Source: JAHDHW01 sp964551455 (GTDB lineage: Bacteria; Bacteroidota; Bacteroidia; Chitinophagales; Saprospiraceae). Taken from it: DNA of 16,650 nt. The notes beneath the pieces are model-generated. The model was not told where the DNA came from. It saw nothing but the letters and a program-made list of their open reading frames with translations, and did not search any database. Every line of letters starts with the position of its first letter. Positions within the stretch are counted from its first letter, which is position 1. Shown piece after piece: positions 1 through 6,934 of the stretch. A program made the translations under genes and the position numbers. Location: contig CAZKDA010000099.1 of assembly GCA_964551455.1 (NCBI GenBank), forward strand, positions 1-16,650, written 5' to 3'.

Positions 1-292
1 ACCACAAAGAAACACAGAGACAAACTTGGAGTTCTGTGTGTCTGCTTTGAGCGCTCTCCCGCCTTGCGGGACAGGTAGTGGTTTTATTTAGTCACCATTC
101 CTATGCAAAGTGGAGCGAAAATATTGATTTAGTTTGGAAAATATTTCTGTCCCCCTGCTAATTCTCGGCTGCTCCGATTTCGTCAGGAGGGGCAGGCGGA
201 TCGTAGAAAATGTATCGGCCTCAAGCTACTGAAAACCGCGGATACTTTTCGTCCGCGCCGTGATCGATTGAACTTTCAAAAAAAACGGATAT
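1..292. other. Gene-free left edge with small imperfect palindromes
   Basis: I see no credible gene here. The first 45 bases carry an imperfect inverted repeat (ACACAGA near 12-18 against TCTGTGT near 34-40). A short hairpin, CCCGC-CTT-GCGGG, lies at 58-70, and CGCGGA (237-242) pairs with TCCGCG (252-257). The stretch resembles the degenerate, palindrome-rich spacers seen elsewhere in this window. It may also hold the end of a repeat that begins outside the window. Confidence 0.4.
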
Positions 293-332
293 AAAAAAAG
301 GAAGCCATTGCGAAAAACAGCTTCCTTTTTTT
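293..332 (-). terminator. Rho-independent terminator of the prohibitin-like gene
   Basis: A perfect inverted repeat pairs 293-305 (seven A then GGAAGC) with 320-332 (GCTTCC then seven T) around a 14-nt loop. Read on the minus strand it is a GC-containing stem followed by a U-run, 16 nt past the stop codon at 349. The T-run on the other side means it could also work in the plus direction, but no plus-strand gene precedes it. Confidence 0.8.
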
Positions 333-348
333 AACCTTCAATTGTTTA

Positions 349-1164
349 TCAGTTGTTGAGGATCAGGGGTAAGCCGCCATCCTGACCGCCGACGATCACT
401 ACTTTTGAATTGGGAGATTTGGATAATTCGAGCGTAGCTTCGATACCTTTGTCTTTCAATATCTTATCCGTAAGGCTGGCATTGAGTATCTGGTTGGCAT
501 CGGCTTTTGCCTGGGCTTCGATCACCCGGCGTTCTGCTTCCTTTCTTTCTCTCTCCAACCGAAATTCATACTCCAGCGAAGATTGTTCTTCTTTTAGTTT
601 CCTTTCAATGGCTTGCTGTAGCGTTTCCGGGAGCGTAACCTCACGGATCAACACCGCGTCGAGTACCAGGTTTTTCTTGGCTATAGATTCATGGGTACGT
701 TGGAATATCTCCTCCTGTATCGTTTCCCGTTTGCTGGAATACAGCTCTTCGGGGAGGTATTTTCCGATCACTTCACGGGTAGCTGCCCTGATCTCCGGGA
801 TAATGACTTTGTCAAGATAATTTATGCCCAACTCGTTATGGATATAACCGATCTTATCGGGATCGGGCTGGTATCGATACGAAAGATCGACTTTGATATT
901 CAAACCGTTCTTTGATAACACCGTCATGGCTTCATACGATTCATTGGTTCTGACATCGTAAACAAACATATTGTTCCATGGTGCGATGATGTGAAAACCC
1001 TGTCCGTAAACATAGTCCATTTGCAACCCCCCTCCGAATCGTTTGAAGAGTATCCCTTTCTGTCCCGGATCGATGGTCAGAAAAATACTGCTGGAAAGCG
1101 CCAGTACGAAGATCAGCGCAACCATTGCAATTATGCCAAGTGTAATTAATTTGTTCTGTTTCAT
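349..1164 (-). CDS. SPFH/prohibitin family membrane protein
   Basis: 271 aa. An N-terminal transmembrane anchor (about residues 8-29) is followed by an SPFH/band-7 domain (about 28-200) that starts with the typical 'IDPGQKGILFKRFGG' and contains 'GFHIIAPW'. A charged helical, probably coiled-coil stretch (about 181-225, rich in E, R and K) follows, ending in 'KVVIVGG' and 'GLPLIL' as in prohibitins. Length fits bacterial prohibitin-like proteins. Such proteins form oligomeric rings or scaffolds in membranes and often regulate membrane proteases or microdomains; no protease partner gene is adjacent, so the exact role here is inference. The gene lies 125 nt downstream of the DUF2157 gene on the same strand and may be co-transcribed with it. 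A strong terminator follows directly. An HflK/HflC-type or stomatin-type label is the alternative; the C-terminal tail favours prohibitin. Confidence 0.9.
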   Translation of the reverse strand: MKQNKLITLGIIAMVALIFVLALSSSIFLTIDPGQKGILFKRFGGGLQMDYVYGQGFHIIAPWNNMFVYDVRTNESYEAMTVLSKNGLNIKVDLSYRYQPDPDKIGYIHNELGINYLDKVIIPEIRAATREVIGKYLPEELYSSKRETIQEEIFQRTHESIAKKNLVLDAVLIREVTLPETLQQAIERKLKEEQSSLEYEFRLERERKEAERRVIEAQAKADANQILNASLTDKILKDKGIEATLELSKSPNSKVVIVGGQDGGLPLILNN

Positions 1165-1289
1165 GATGATAAGGTTTTAATGTTTTTAGTTCTATCGAGT
1201 GGTTTGTAACAATAACAGTTTTGGTATCTCCGGGTTTTAATAATTCTATAAAAGTAAAAAATTGGCGGACGAAAACGACTTCTTTGCTT

Positions 1290-2624
1290 TCATTTGTGGT
1301 CTTCGTTTTTTCGCAGCGCCTTCAATCTTTTGGAAAGCAAGAGGTTGACGCTCAAAAAACCTATACCGAGCAACACAAAAACAACTCCCTTGGCTACAAG
1401 CCCCCAGTCGGTGTCAAAAAAACGGGCGATGATCAAAGCCGAAATGAACAGCATGCCTACATTTACCTTAGCCATTCGATGTTTGGAAATACCATTTTTT
1501 ATAAAAAAAATACCAAACGAAAACAAAAATACATTTGCCAGAATAATGGCTAAGAGTTCCTGGCCTGTCCGCGACAGAATCATTCCTGCAAGTATAAAAA
1601 ACGGAAAGCCCAACATGAAATAATCTGGCGATTTGTTGTTCTTCAGGTTCAGAAATACCAGGTATCCGAAACCCAGGACATTTGCAACCAATATCAAAAA
1701 ATTGATCATTGCCGCCCAGGGCGCATACCGGTAACCGTAAATGATGGTATCCATCGAGGTCTCATCGTCAGGCCAGTTGTAACCCAATATCATACACATA
1801 ATGAACAACACCACGATGGCCGTCGTCTGAAATGGACGATTTATAAAGCTGTTGTTAAAGCTGTTGCCTGTGTAAAGCAATTCCCCCTTCAGGTAAAAAT
1901 TGCTGATCAGCAAGGCCGTACACAGCATGCCGAACTCCGGGATTTCCGGCTCTATGACCCCGAAATACGCGATGGCAAACGAGATCACTAATGTCCAGCC
2001 CAGCAGGTTGCCACGCACTGTGGGTTCGTTTTTTGTGTTTATCACAAAATGCGGTAAAAAAGCCAGGAGAAAAGCCCAGTAGAAAACCGACTCGGAGTCT
2101 TGCTGATTGATCGCCCAGCTTGCAATACCTGCCAGGTAAAAAATGGCGGCCAGGCTGGAGTTCATCAAATAAAGCAAGGGAATACTGAGTAACATCCAGA
2201 TGAATAAAAAACTTTCCATGTTGCCGGCCACGTGGTAAGTCTGGCTGATGAGGGCGATGGAAGAAGCCAGCATGAGCATCAAAAATCCTGAAGAGGCTTC
2301 CACCCAGCTATTCGCATCTCTTTTCCGGAAATAAACGTAAGCATAAACCATCTGCGCGAAGATCAGCGGCAGGAAGCTGAGGATCGTGCGCCAGGTACGC
2401 GAAAAATTTTCCCAGTTGTAAGCAAAGATCATGATGATGCCGCCGCCGATGAGCACAGCGCCAAGCACTCCCGCCACAAGGAAGGCAATGTTGTAATCCG
2501 GTTTTTCATCGATTTCGCCATAATGCTGTTTTATTTTTTCGGCGGTTTCATGTGGGATGATGCCTTTTTCGATCAGTGCGGGTAGTTGTTGATATAACCA
2601 TTTGATTGCATTTTGATTTCTCAT
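1290..2624 (-). CDS. DUF2157 domain polytopic membrane protein
   Basis: 444 aa integral membrane protein. The soluble N-terminus (residues 1-40) has the helical signature of DUF2157 ('LIEKGIIPHETAEKIKQHYG'). A long series of about a dozen or more hydrophobic segments follows, beginning at about 46-67 ('LGAVLIGGGIIMIFAYNW') and ending at about 410-428. The glycine-rich first helix followed by 'AYNWENFSRTWRTILSFLPL' is characteristic of DUF2157 proteins. Molecular function of the family is unknown and I assign none. The C-terminus is basic ('LLSKRLKALRKNEDHK') and probably cytoplasmic. The start at 2624 sits about 20 nt downstream of a good Bacteroidota promoter in a 59-nt divergent spacer shared with the DUF2279 gene. 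The prohibitin-like gene lies downstream on the same strand. Confidence 0.85.
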   Translation of the reverse strand: MRNQNAIKWLYQQLPALIEKGIIPHETAEKIKQHYGEIDEKPDYNIAFLVAGVLGAVLIGGGIIMIFAYNWENFSRTWRTILSFLPLIFAQMVYAYVYFRKRDANSWVEASSGFLMLMLASSIALISQTYHVAGNMESFLFIWMLLSIPLLYLMNSSLAAIFYLAGIASWAINQQDSESVFYWAFLLAFLPHFVINTKNEPTVRGNLLGWTLVISFAIAYFGVIEPEIPEFGMLCTALLISNFYLKGELLYTGNSFNNSFINRPFQTTAIVVLFIMCMILGYNWPDDETSMDTIIYGYRYAPWAAMINFLILVANVLGFGYLVFLNLKNNKSPDYFMLGFPFFILAGMILSRTGQELLAIILANVFLFSFGIFFIKNGISKHRMAKVNVGMLFISALIIARFFDTDWGLVAKGVVFVLLGIGFLSVNLLLSKRLKALRKNEDHK

Positions 2625-2643
2625 GTCTGGTCTGTTGGAGTGC

Positions 2644-2675
2644 TAAAAATAGGTTAATTTTACGGTAATTCTCAA
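2644..2675 (-). promoter_or_regulatory. Bacteroidota-type promoter for the DUF2157 gene
   Basis: Read on the minus strand: TTG (2675-2673), 21 nt spacer, TATTTTTA (2651-2644). This resembles the Bacteroidota primary sigma consensus TTG, 19-21 nt, TAnnTTTG with one mismatch in the -7 element. It lies about 20 nt upstream of the start codon at 2624. A plus-strand -7-like TAATTTTA (2655-2662), about 20 nt before the ATG at 2684, overlaps it but lacks a well-spaced TTG. Confidence 0.45.
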
Positions 2676-2683
2676 TTCACTTT

Positions 2684-3682
2684 ATGCAAATCTTCAAACC
2701 GATTTTCTTCACGATATTACTTTTGGGATGCCTGGTTGTTACGATTGCTGCCCAGCAAGAGGAGAAAACCCCTTTTTTCAAACCTGCCGAAAATTTTGAC
2801 AAGGGGCGGTTCTGGACCAGCGCTTCTATCGGTACCGCCGCCTACACGGGTTTGATGATCGGGCTGAACGAAGCCTGGTACAAGGGTTATGATCGCTCAC
2901 CGCTTCACTCCTTCGATGATTGGGGAGAATGGAAAAACACAGATAAAATGGGGCACCTTTTTACCACTTATACTTACGCCAACTGGGCCTTCCAGGGCGG
3001 CAAGTGGACGGGCATGAAACGCCGGAAAGCGATGTGGACGGCAGCCGGCATCAGCTTTTTTTTACAATTTTCTGTGGAAATGCTCGACGGCTTCTCCGAA
3101 AAGTGGGGCTTTTCATGGTCGGATATGGCATTCAATACATTGGGCAGCGGCATGATGGTCGCCCAGGAACTGGCCTGGAAGGAGCAACGGATCGTGATGA
3201 AAATGTCCGCCTTTCCCACAACATATCCCGAAACGACGATCTCTTCTTATAACGGCGATCATTCCACAACTATCAGAGCCAGAGCGTATTCACTTTTTGG
3301 GGAAACGGTGGCAGAGCGCTTTCTCAAAGATTACAACAAACAAACCATCTGGGCTTCCGTGAATGTCTATTCATTCCTCAAAAATAAAGACAGCAAATTC
3401 CCGAAATGGCTCAACATCGCCGCAGGTTACGGCGCCGGAAACATGTACGGCGGTTTTGAAAACGAATGGTTCGAAGACGAGGTGTTTTACCAACTGGATG
3501 CTACAGCATATCCGCGTTATCGCAAGTTTTTCCTTTCACTGGATTTGGATCTCACCCGCATCAAAACCCAAAGCCATTTTTTAAAAACCTTGTTGTTTAT
3601 GGCCAATTCGTTGAAGGTGCCGGCGCCAACCCTCGAGTTCAACACCTTGGGGCAGGTGAGATTCCATCCGGTGTTTTTTTGA
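2684..3682 (+). CDS. DUF2279 (YfiM-like) exported protein
   Basis: 332 aa. A signal peptide (about residues 1-24: lysine near the start, hydrophobic core, 'VTIAAQQ') implies export. The central part (about 40-165) matches DUF2279/YfiM: 'NTDKMGHLFTTYTYANW' carries the conserved D-K-x-x-H motif (D87, K88, H91), and 'VEMLDGFSEKWGFSWSDM' at about 131-148 is the second conserved block. Two or three short hydrophobic helices there suggest membrane association. The C-terminal part (about 180-332) extends beyond the small YfiM proteins; it ends in a phenylalanine-terminated tail and could be a beta-rich outer-membrane segment. Biochemical function is unknown; family annotation is usually putative periplasmic lipoprotein, but I see no lipobox cysteine suited to lipidation. 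Transcribed divergently from the DUF2157 gene. Confidence 0.85.
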   Translation: MQIFKPIFFTILLLGCLVVTIAAQQEEKTPFFKPAENFDKGRFWTSASIGTAAYTGLMIGLNEAWYKGYDRSPLHSFDDWGEWKNTDKMGHLFTTYTYANWAFQGGKWTGMKRRKAMWTAAGISFFLQFSVEMLDGFSEKWGFSWSDMAFNTLGSGMMVAQELAWKEQRIVMKMSAFPTTYPETTISSYNGDHSTTIRARAYSLFGETVAERFLKDYNKQTIWASVNVYSFLKNKDSKFPKWLNIAAGYGAGNMYGGFENEWFEDEVFYQLDATAYPRYRKFFLSLDLDLTRIKTQSHFLKTLLFMANSLKVPAPTLEFNTLGQVRFHPVFF

Positions 3683-3708
3683 TTATTGATTTTATTTCTT
3701 TTCTGCGC

Positions 3709-3766
3709 GATGGAACGCGGATCTCGCTGAAATGGCGGATTTTCACGGATATAAAATCTGCGTTAT
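3709..3766 (-). repeat. Degenerate intergenic repeat, copy A (inverted)
   Basis: The reverse complement of this segment contains GTGAAAATCCGC and then GAGATCCGCGTTCCAT. Both blocks recur, in the same order and with similar spacing, in the opposite orientation at 4632-4672. Two inverted copies therefore flank the PepSY gene. A further related phrase ('CGCTGATTTCGCTGATCTAC') lies at about 3818-3837. Confidence 0.6.
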
Positions 3767-3767
3767 A

Positions 3768-3789
3768 ACCCCGACATTCATGTCGGGGT
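3768..3789. repeat. Strong short hairpin, possible bidirectional terminator
   Basis: A perfect palindrome: ACCCCGACAT (3768-3777) pairs with ATGTCGGGGT (3780-3789) around a formal 2-nt loop. It sits between the converging DUF2279 and PepSY genes. There is no T-run, so it is more likely a repeated extragenic palindrome or a transcription barrier than a classic intrinsic terminator. Confidence 0.6.
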
Positions 3790-3869
3790 CACAAGTTCTG
3801 CGGGAAATAAAAAGTGTCCCGCTGATTTCGCTGATCTACACAGAACTTGAAGTATTCCACCTTCTGTGA

Positions 3870-4433
3870 TCATTTCCCGAATTTTTTAGCTTTAAGCGCT
3901 GCCTTCTTTTTTCTGATCTTTTTCGGGCCGTACCAAAGCCAGAAGCCGGTAGCGATCAGCATCAGCAAACCAAATCCCAGAAGATTCATGGACACCAGCT
4001 TGAAAAGATCACTGACGATGGAGCCATCGTGCAGCGCCTCGATCCAGTCGGAATGGCGACGGGAGATGGAATACACCTGGCCTGAAACCCCATCGATCTG
4101 CACTTCCCAATATCCTTTTTCAAAAAGTACTTTGACGATCCCCTTGGAAGGCCGCACATCGAAACGATCGACGGCATTGCCGGCCTGATCCGGATGAGCA
4201 GCATAAAAAGCAATTTTTGCCAGGGAATCTACTTCGGCAAATGATTTCCAGTTGTTCATCTCCGGGCTGTTTCCCTCGCGGGTAGGCGGCTGGAGGAGCG
4301 CCACATCTTTTTTCCAGGAAAGCAAAACACCCGTTACGGCGCTGATGAACAGCAGCAGTGCCAGGGTAATGCCTAAAAGGCGGTGTATAGTCCTGAATCT
4401 CCGAAGGCTTTGAATGTATTTTTCAGGGATCAA
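3870..4433 (-). CDS. PepSY-domain two-helix membrane protein
   Basis: 187 aa. Layout: cytoplasmic N-terminus, TM1 (about 18-40) with the PepSY-associated TM signature 'HRLLGITLALLLFISAVTG', an extracytoplasmic PepSY-like domain (about 60-125, with 'YWEVQIDGVSGQVYSISRR'), then 'EALHDGSIVSDLFKL' and TM2 (about 150-168, 'GLLMLIATGFWLWYGP') and a very basic tail (KKIRKKKAALKAKK). Histidines at 17, 127 and 135 are of the type conserved in PepSY-TM proteins, where heme or metal binding and electron transfer have been proposed. It is the short single-PepSY form, not the roughly 400-500 aa reductase-like form. No siderophore or heme gene is adjacent; the FecA-like receptor is about 7 kb away. Function is not assigned beyond the family. 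The gene is isolated, bracketed by inverted repeat copies. Confidence 0.85.
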   Translation of the reverse strand: MIPEKYIQSLRRFRTIHRLLGITLALLLFISAVTGVLLSWKKDVALLQPPTREGNSPEMNNWKSFAEVDSLAKIAFYAAHPDQAGNAVDRFDVRPSKGIVKVLFEKGYWEVQIDGVSGQVYSISRRHSDWIEALHDGSIVSDLFKLVSMNLLGFGLLMLIATGFWLWYGPKKIRKKKAALKAKKFGK

Positions 4434-4587
4434 ATAAATCGTGGTTTATGAAAATCTCGGAAAACATCTCACTGGCTCAGGCCGGCAACATTTGGAGCGC
4501 AAAATAAAACTTTAAGCTGGCTTATTTCAATCTGTGATTGTGAATGATATCTTTTGATGTGCAACCACTGAAGGGAATATGGATCAT

Positions 4588-4673
4588 TGAACGCGGATGG
4601 CGTAGATGCTACAGATAATACCGGATAAAAAATCAGTGAAAATCCGCAAAATCCGCTCGATCTGCGTTCCATA
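4588..4673 (+). repeat. Degenerate intergenic repeat, copy B, with terminal inverted repeats
   Basis: The element starts with TGAACGCGGATGGCG and ends with CGATCTGCGTTCCA, so its two ends are near reverse complements. The 3' half shares GTGAAAATCCGC and ATCTGCGTTCCAT-type blocks with the reverse complement of copy A at 3709-3766. It lies between the fumarylacetoacetase stop (4694) and the PepSY gene start (4433), so transcription of both minus-strand genes abuts it. No open reading frame of note. Confidence 0.55.
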
Positions 4674-4693
4674 AGACAGTTGACAGCGACGCC

Positions 4694-5962
4694 CTACTTC
4701 GCCGGAAGCACCTTCCCGCTCGCTTCCCCGAAGCCGATCCTGATGCCGTCCTTTTCGCCCCAGCCTTTCAGGATCACGGTATCCCCGTCGTTGATGAATT
4801 TGCGCTCTGAGCCGTCGGGCATAGTCACCGGCTGCGAGCCGCGCCAGGTGATCTCCAGCATGGAGCCGAAAGCGCTTTTGTTTTTTCCGCTGATCGTGCC
4901 GGAAGCGCACATATCGCCGATATTGAAGTTGCAGCCGTTGATGGTGTGGTGCGCCAGTTGCTGGCACATATTCCAGTACATGTATTTGAAGTTGGATTTG
5001 CAGACGGTTTTGCCTTTGCCGGTTTCAGGCCTGATCTCCACGAACAGATCGAGGTCATAGTTCTTTTTTCCATCGTATTCGAGGTAAGGGAGTACCTTGG
5101 GCGATTGTTTCGGGCCATTCACGCGGAAGGGTTCCAGCGCATCCAGCGTCACCACCCAGGGTGAGATCGTCGAGGCAAAACTTTTTCCGAGGAAAGGGCC
5201 GAGCGGCACGTATTCCCAGGCCTGGATGTCGCGTGCCGACCAGTCGTTGAACAACACCAGCCCGAAGATATGATCCTCAGCCAGCGCCGTGGGAACGGTA
5301 TCTCCAAGCGCGGTGGGCTTTCCCACGATGAAGGCCATCTCCAGCTCGAAATCCAGCAGCTTGCTGGGGCCGAACACGGGCTTTTCAGCATCGGGCGGCT
5401 TCGATTGTCCTTTCGGGCGATGGATAGGCGTGCCGGAAACGACAATGGAAGAGCTGCGGCCATGATACCCTACCGGCAGGTGTTTCCAGTTGGGGAGCAG
5501 CGCATTTTTCGGATCGCGGAACATCGCGCCGACATTTTTGGCGTGCTCCATGCTCGAATAGAAATCCGTGTAATCGCCTACCTTCACAGGCAGTTGCATT
5601 TCGACGTCTTTGATGTTGTATAAAAAATGATCCGCCAATTCACGGGTATTCCATTTGGTGACTTTTTTATCAAAAAGCTCGGAGATGCGGTCGCGAATGG
5701 CTCGCGTCATGGGTTTCCCTAAGGCCATAAAATCGTTGATATAATCATTGCGAAAAATGGATCGCGAAATATCCATGTCGGCAAAAAAGCTGAGTTCATG
5801 CACCTTTGCCAGGTCGATCACATGGTCGCCGATGCGCGTACACACTCGCGGCGCTTGTCTTCCGACCTTAAAAACACCAAAGGGTAAATTCTGGATCGGG
5901 AATTCGCTCTTTTCAGGGACATCGAGCCAGGACTGTATTTTCGGGTTGTTTGCTTTTATCAT
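4694..5962 (-). CDS. fahA: Fumarylacetoacetase
   Basis: 422 aa, full length for the family (EC 3.7.1.2). It hydrolyses 4-fumarylacetoacetate to fumarate and acetoacetate, the last step of tyrosine degradation through homogentisate, in the cytoplasm. The N-terminal SH3-like domain spans about 20-125 and the catalytic mixed beta-roll domain follows. Residues matching the mammalian active site are all visible with a constant offset of +7: D133 and H140 in 'DYTDFYSSMEHA', E206 and E208 in 'LLDFELEMAF', D240 and R244 in 'FNDWSARD', K260 in 'PFLGKSF'. D133, E206, E208 and D240 are the divalent metal ligands and H140 the catalytic base by homology. A second strong signature is 'LPVGYHGRSSSIVVSGTPI'. 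No other homogentisate-pathway gene lies in the window, so the operon context is absent. A good promoter lies 26 nt upstream. Confidence 0.97.
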   Translation of the reverse strand: MIKANNPKIQSWLDVPEKSEFPIQNLPFGVFKVGRQAPRVCTRIGDHVIDLAKVHELSFFADMDISRSIFRNDYINDFMALGKPMTRAIRDRISELFDKKVTKWNTRELADHFLYNIKDVEMQLPVKVGDYTDFYSSMEHAKNVGAMFRDPKNALLPNWKHLPVGYHGRSSSIVVSGTPIHRPKGQSKPPDAEKPVFGPSKLLDFELEMAFIVGKPTALGDTVPTALAEDHIFGLVLFNDWSARDIQAWEYVPLGPFLGKSFASTISPWVVTLDALEPFRVNGPKQSPKVLPYLEYDGKKNYDLDLFVEIRPETGKGKTVCKSNFKYMYWNMCQQLAHHTINGCNFNIGDMCASGTISGKNKSAFGSMLEITWRGSQPVTMPDGSERKFINDGDTVILKGWGEKDGIRIGFGEASGKVLPAK

Positions 5963-5987
5963 CAGGGCTGTGTTTTTTCATTTGCTG

Positions 5988-6020
5988 CAAAAGTAATAAA
6001 AAATGGAACGGATGCGGAAA
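5988..6020 (-). promoter_or_regulatory. Bacteroidota primary promoter for fahA
   Basis: On the minus strand: TTTC (6020-6017), a 21-nt spacer, then TACTTTTG (5995-5988), an exact match to TAnnTTTG. The start codon at 5962-5960 lies about 26 nt downstream of the -7 element, leaving a leader of roughly 20 nt if transcription starts about 7 nt past it. Confidence 0.6.
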
Positions 6021-6083
6021 TCCATGCCAAGTGCATTTTTCCAACGATTCGGCTGTTTCAGTATGTTTTACTTGTTTACGGAT

Positions 6084-6158
6084 AAACCTGCCTGGCTGGC
6101 AGGTTTGTGGTTTGTGGTTCAATTGAAAAAACACGAACTACAAACGCCGCAAGGCGGC
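6084..6158. repeat. Extragenic palindrome cluster (CCTGCC/GGCAGG type), copy 1
   Basis: AAACCTGCC (6084-6092) pairs with GGCAGGTTT (6098-6106) around a 5-nt loop; GTGGTTTGTGGTTC follows, then GAACTACAAAC-type complement, and GCCGC-AAG-GCGGC (6146-6158). The words CCTGCC, GGCAGGTTTGTGG and the hairpin order recur at 9061-9145. No gene lies between fahA and the sigma factor gene. Confidence 0.6.
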
Positions 6159-6260
6159 AAACTATAAACTAACGCCCCATCCAAAATTCCTTAACTTAGC
6201 GCTGTAAAAGCAACCTTTTAAGACAACCACTGTCATTTAACATCAAATGAGTAAACACAA

Positions 6261-6797
6261 TTGGAATACAACGATCGCCATCGGCACCTGGTAGAAGATT
6301 GTAAAAAGGGAGTGCGAAAGGCGCAGTTTGAACTATACCGGCTTTACGCCAAAGCCATGTTCAACATTTGCCTTCGCATGGTGAAAAATGAAGCCGACGC
6401 GGAAGACATTCTCCAGAATTCGTTTATCGATGTGTTTACCAAGATCGATACTTTCAGGTTTGAATCTTCGGTGGGCGCCTGGATCAAAAGGATCGTTGTA
6501 AACAATTGTATCAATTTTTTAAAAAAACGCCGGATCATTTTTGAGGAGATTGATGAAAAGGTTGCCGAACGTGAGGATACCCGGCCGGTTGAGGAGGCAA
6601 AACTCAGCGTCGGTACGGTGAAAGAAGCGTTATTCCGGCTGCCCGATGGCTATCGCGTTGTGTTCTCGCTTTACCAGATGGAAGGTTATGACCATGGTGA
6701 AATCGCCGAAATTCTTAATATTTCCGAACAAACTTCCAAATCGCAATATAGCCGTGCAAAGAAAAAACTCAGGGAGTTGCTGAAAATGATGAGTTAA
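6261..6797 (+). CDS. ECF-type RNA polymerase sigma factor
   Basis: 178 aa as drawn. Region 2 spans about 24-92 ('KNEADAEDILQNSFIDVF' plus 'SSVGAWIKRIVVNNCINFLKK', the -10 recognition helices). Region 4 spans about 119-172 ('LPDGYRVVFSLYQMEGYDHGEIAEIL', 'SEQTSKSQYSRAKKKLREL'), a helix-turn-helix for -35 contacts. No sigma 1.1 or region 3, so an extracytoplasmic-function factor directing RNA polymerase to a stress or surface-signal regulon. The start is doubtful: the only upstream start in frame is a TTG at 6261, with an in-frame stop at 6252-6254. An ATG at 6247 (MSKHNW...) lies 14 nt upstream in another frame; one extra base would fuse it to this frame. Downstream genes encode a single-pass membrane protein and an exported DUF4097-like protein, a typical sigma/anti-sigma/effector layout. 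Confidence 0.93.
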   Translation: MEYNDRHRHLVEDCKKGVRKAQFELYRLYAKAMFNICLRMVKNEADAEDILQNSFIDVFTKIDTFRFESSVGAWIKRIVVNNCINFLKKRRIIFEEIDEKVAEREDTRPVEEAKLSVGTVKEALFRLPDGYRVVFSLYQMEGYDHGEIAEILNISEQTSKSQYSRAKKKLRELLKMMS

Positions 6798-6802
6798 GAG
6801 CT

Positions 6803-6823
6803 ATAAGTTATGAATTATGAGTT
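6803..6823 (+). repeat. Three tandem heptamers after the sigma factor gene
   Basis: ATAAGTT, ATGAATT and ATGAGTT follow one another directly at 6803-6823, six bases after the sigma factor stop. They are imperfect copies of a 7-nt unit and sit next to the octamer array, so two short-period repeats with different periods are adjacent. Confidence 0.5.
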
Positions 6824-6832
6824 TTTACAACA

Positions 6833-6904
6833 CCAAAATACCATAACACCAAAACACCAAAACACCATAACACCAAAACACCAAAACACCATAACACCAA
6901 AATA
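6833..6904 (+). repeat. Nine tandem octamers with a 24-nt higher-order period, G-free
   Basis: Nine consecutive 8-nt units: CCAAAATA, CCATAACA, CCAAAACA, CCAAAACA, CCATAACA, CCAAAACA, CCAAAACA, CCATAACA, CCAAAATA. The order CCATAACA-CCAAAACA-CCAAAACA makes a 24-nt super-unit present twice in full. The plus strand has no G from 6822 to 6909. It fills most of the 137-nt spacer between the sigma factor and the putative anti-sigma gene and lies in the leader of the latter. The apparent minus-strand reading frame through it (rich in V, L, W, F, G) is a by-product of the repeat. Confidence 0.9.
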
Positions 6905-6934
6905 CCACATTGCCAAATCAACAAATCAACAACA

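Noticed and set aside
1221..1623. Plus-strand frames antisense to the DUF2157 gene
   Set aside because: They are antisense to a clear polytopic membrane protein and show no domain or leader of their own.
4584..5060. Several long open frames antisense to or out of frame within fumarylacetoacetase
   Set aside because: They are shadows of the high-GC, well-conserved fahA reading frame, whose catalytic residues prove the coding strand.
6833..6904. CRISPR array
   Set aside because: The repeats are contiguous 8-nt units with no unique spacers and no cas genes nearby.
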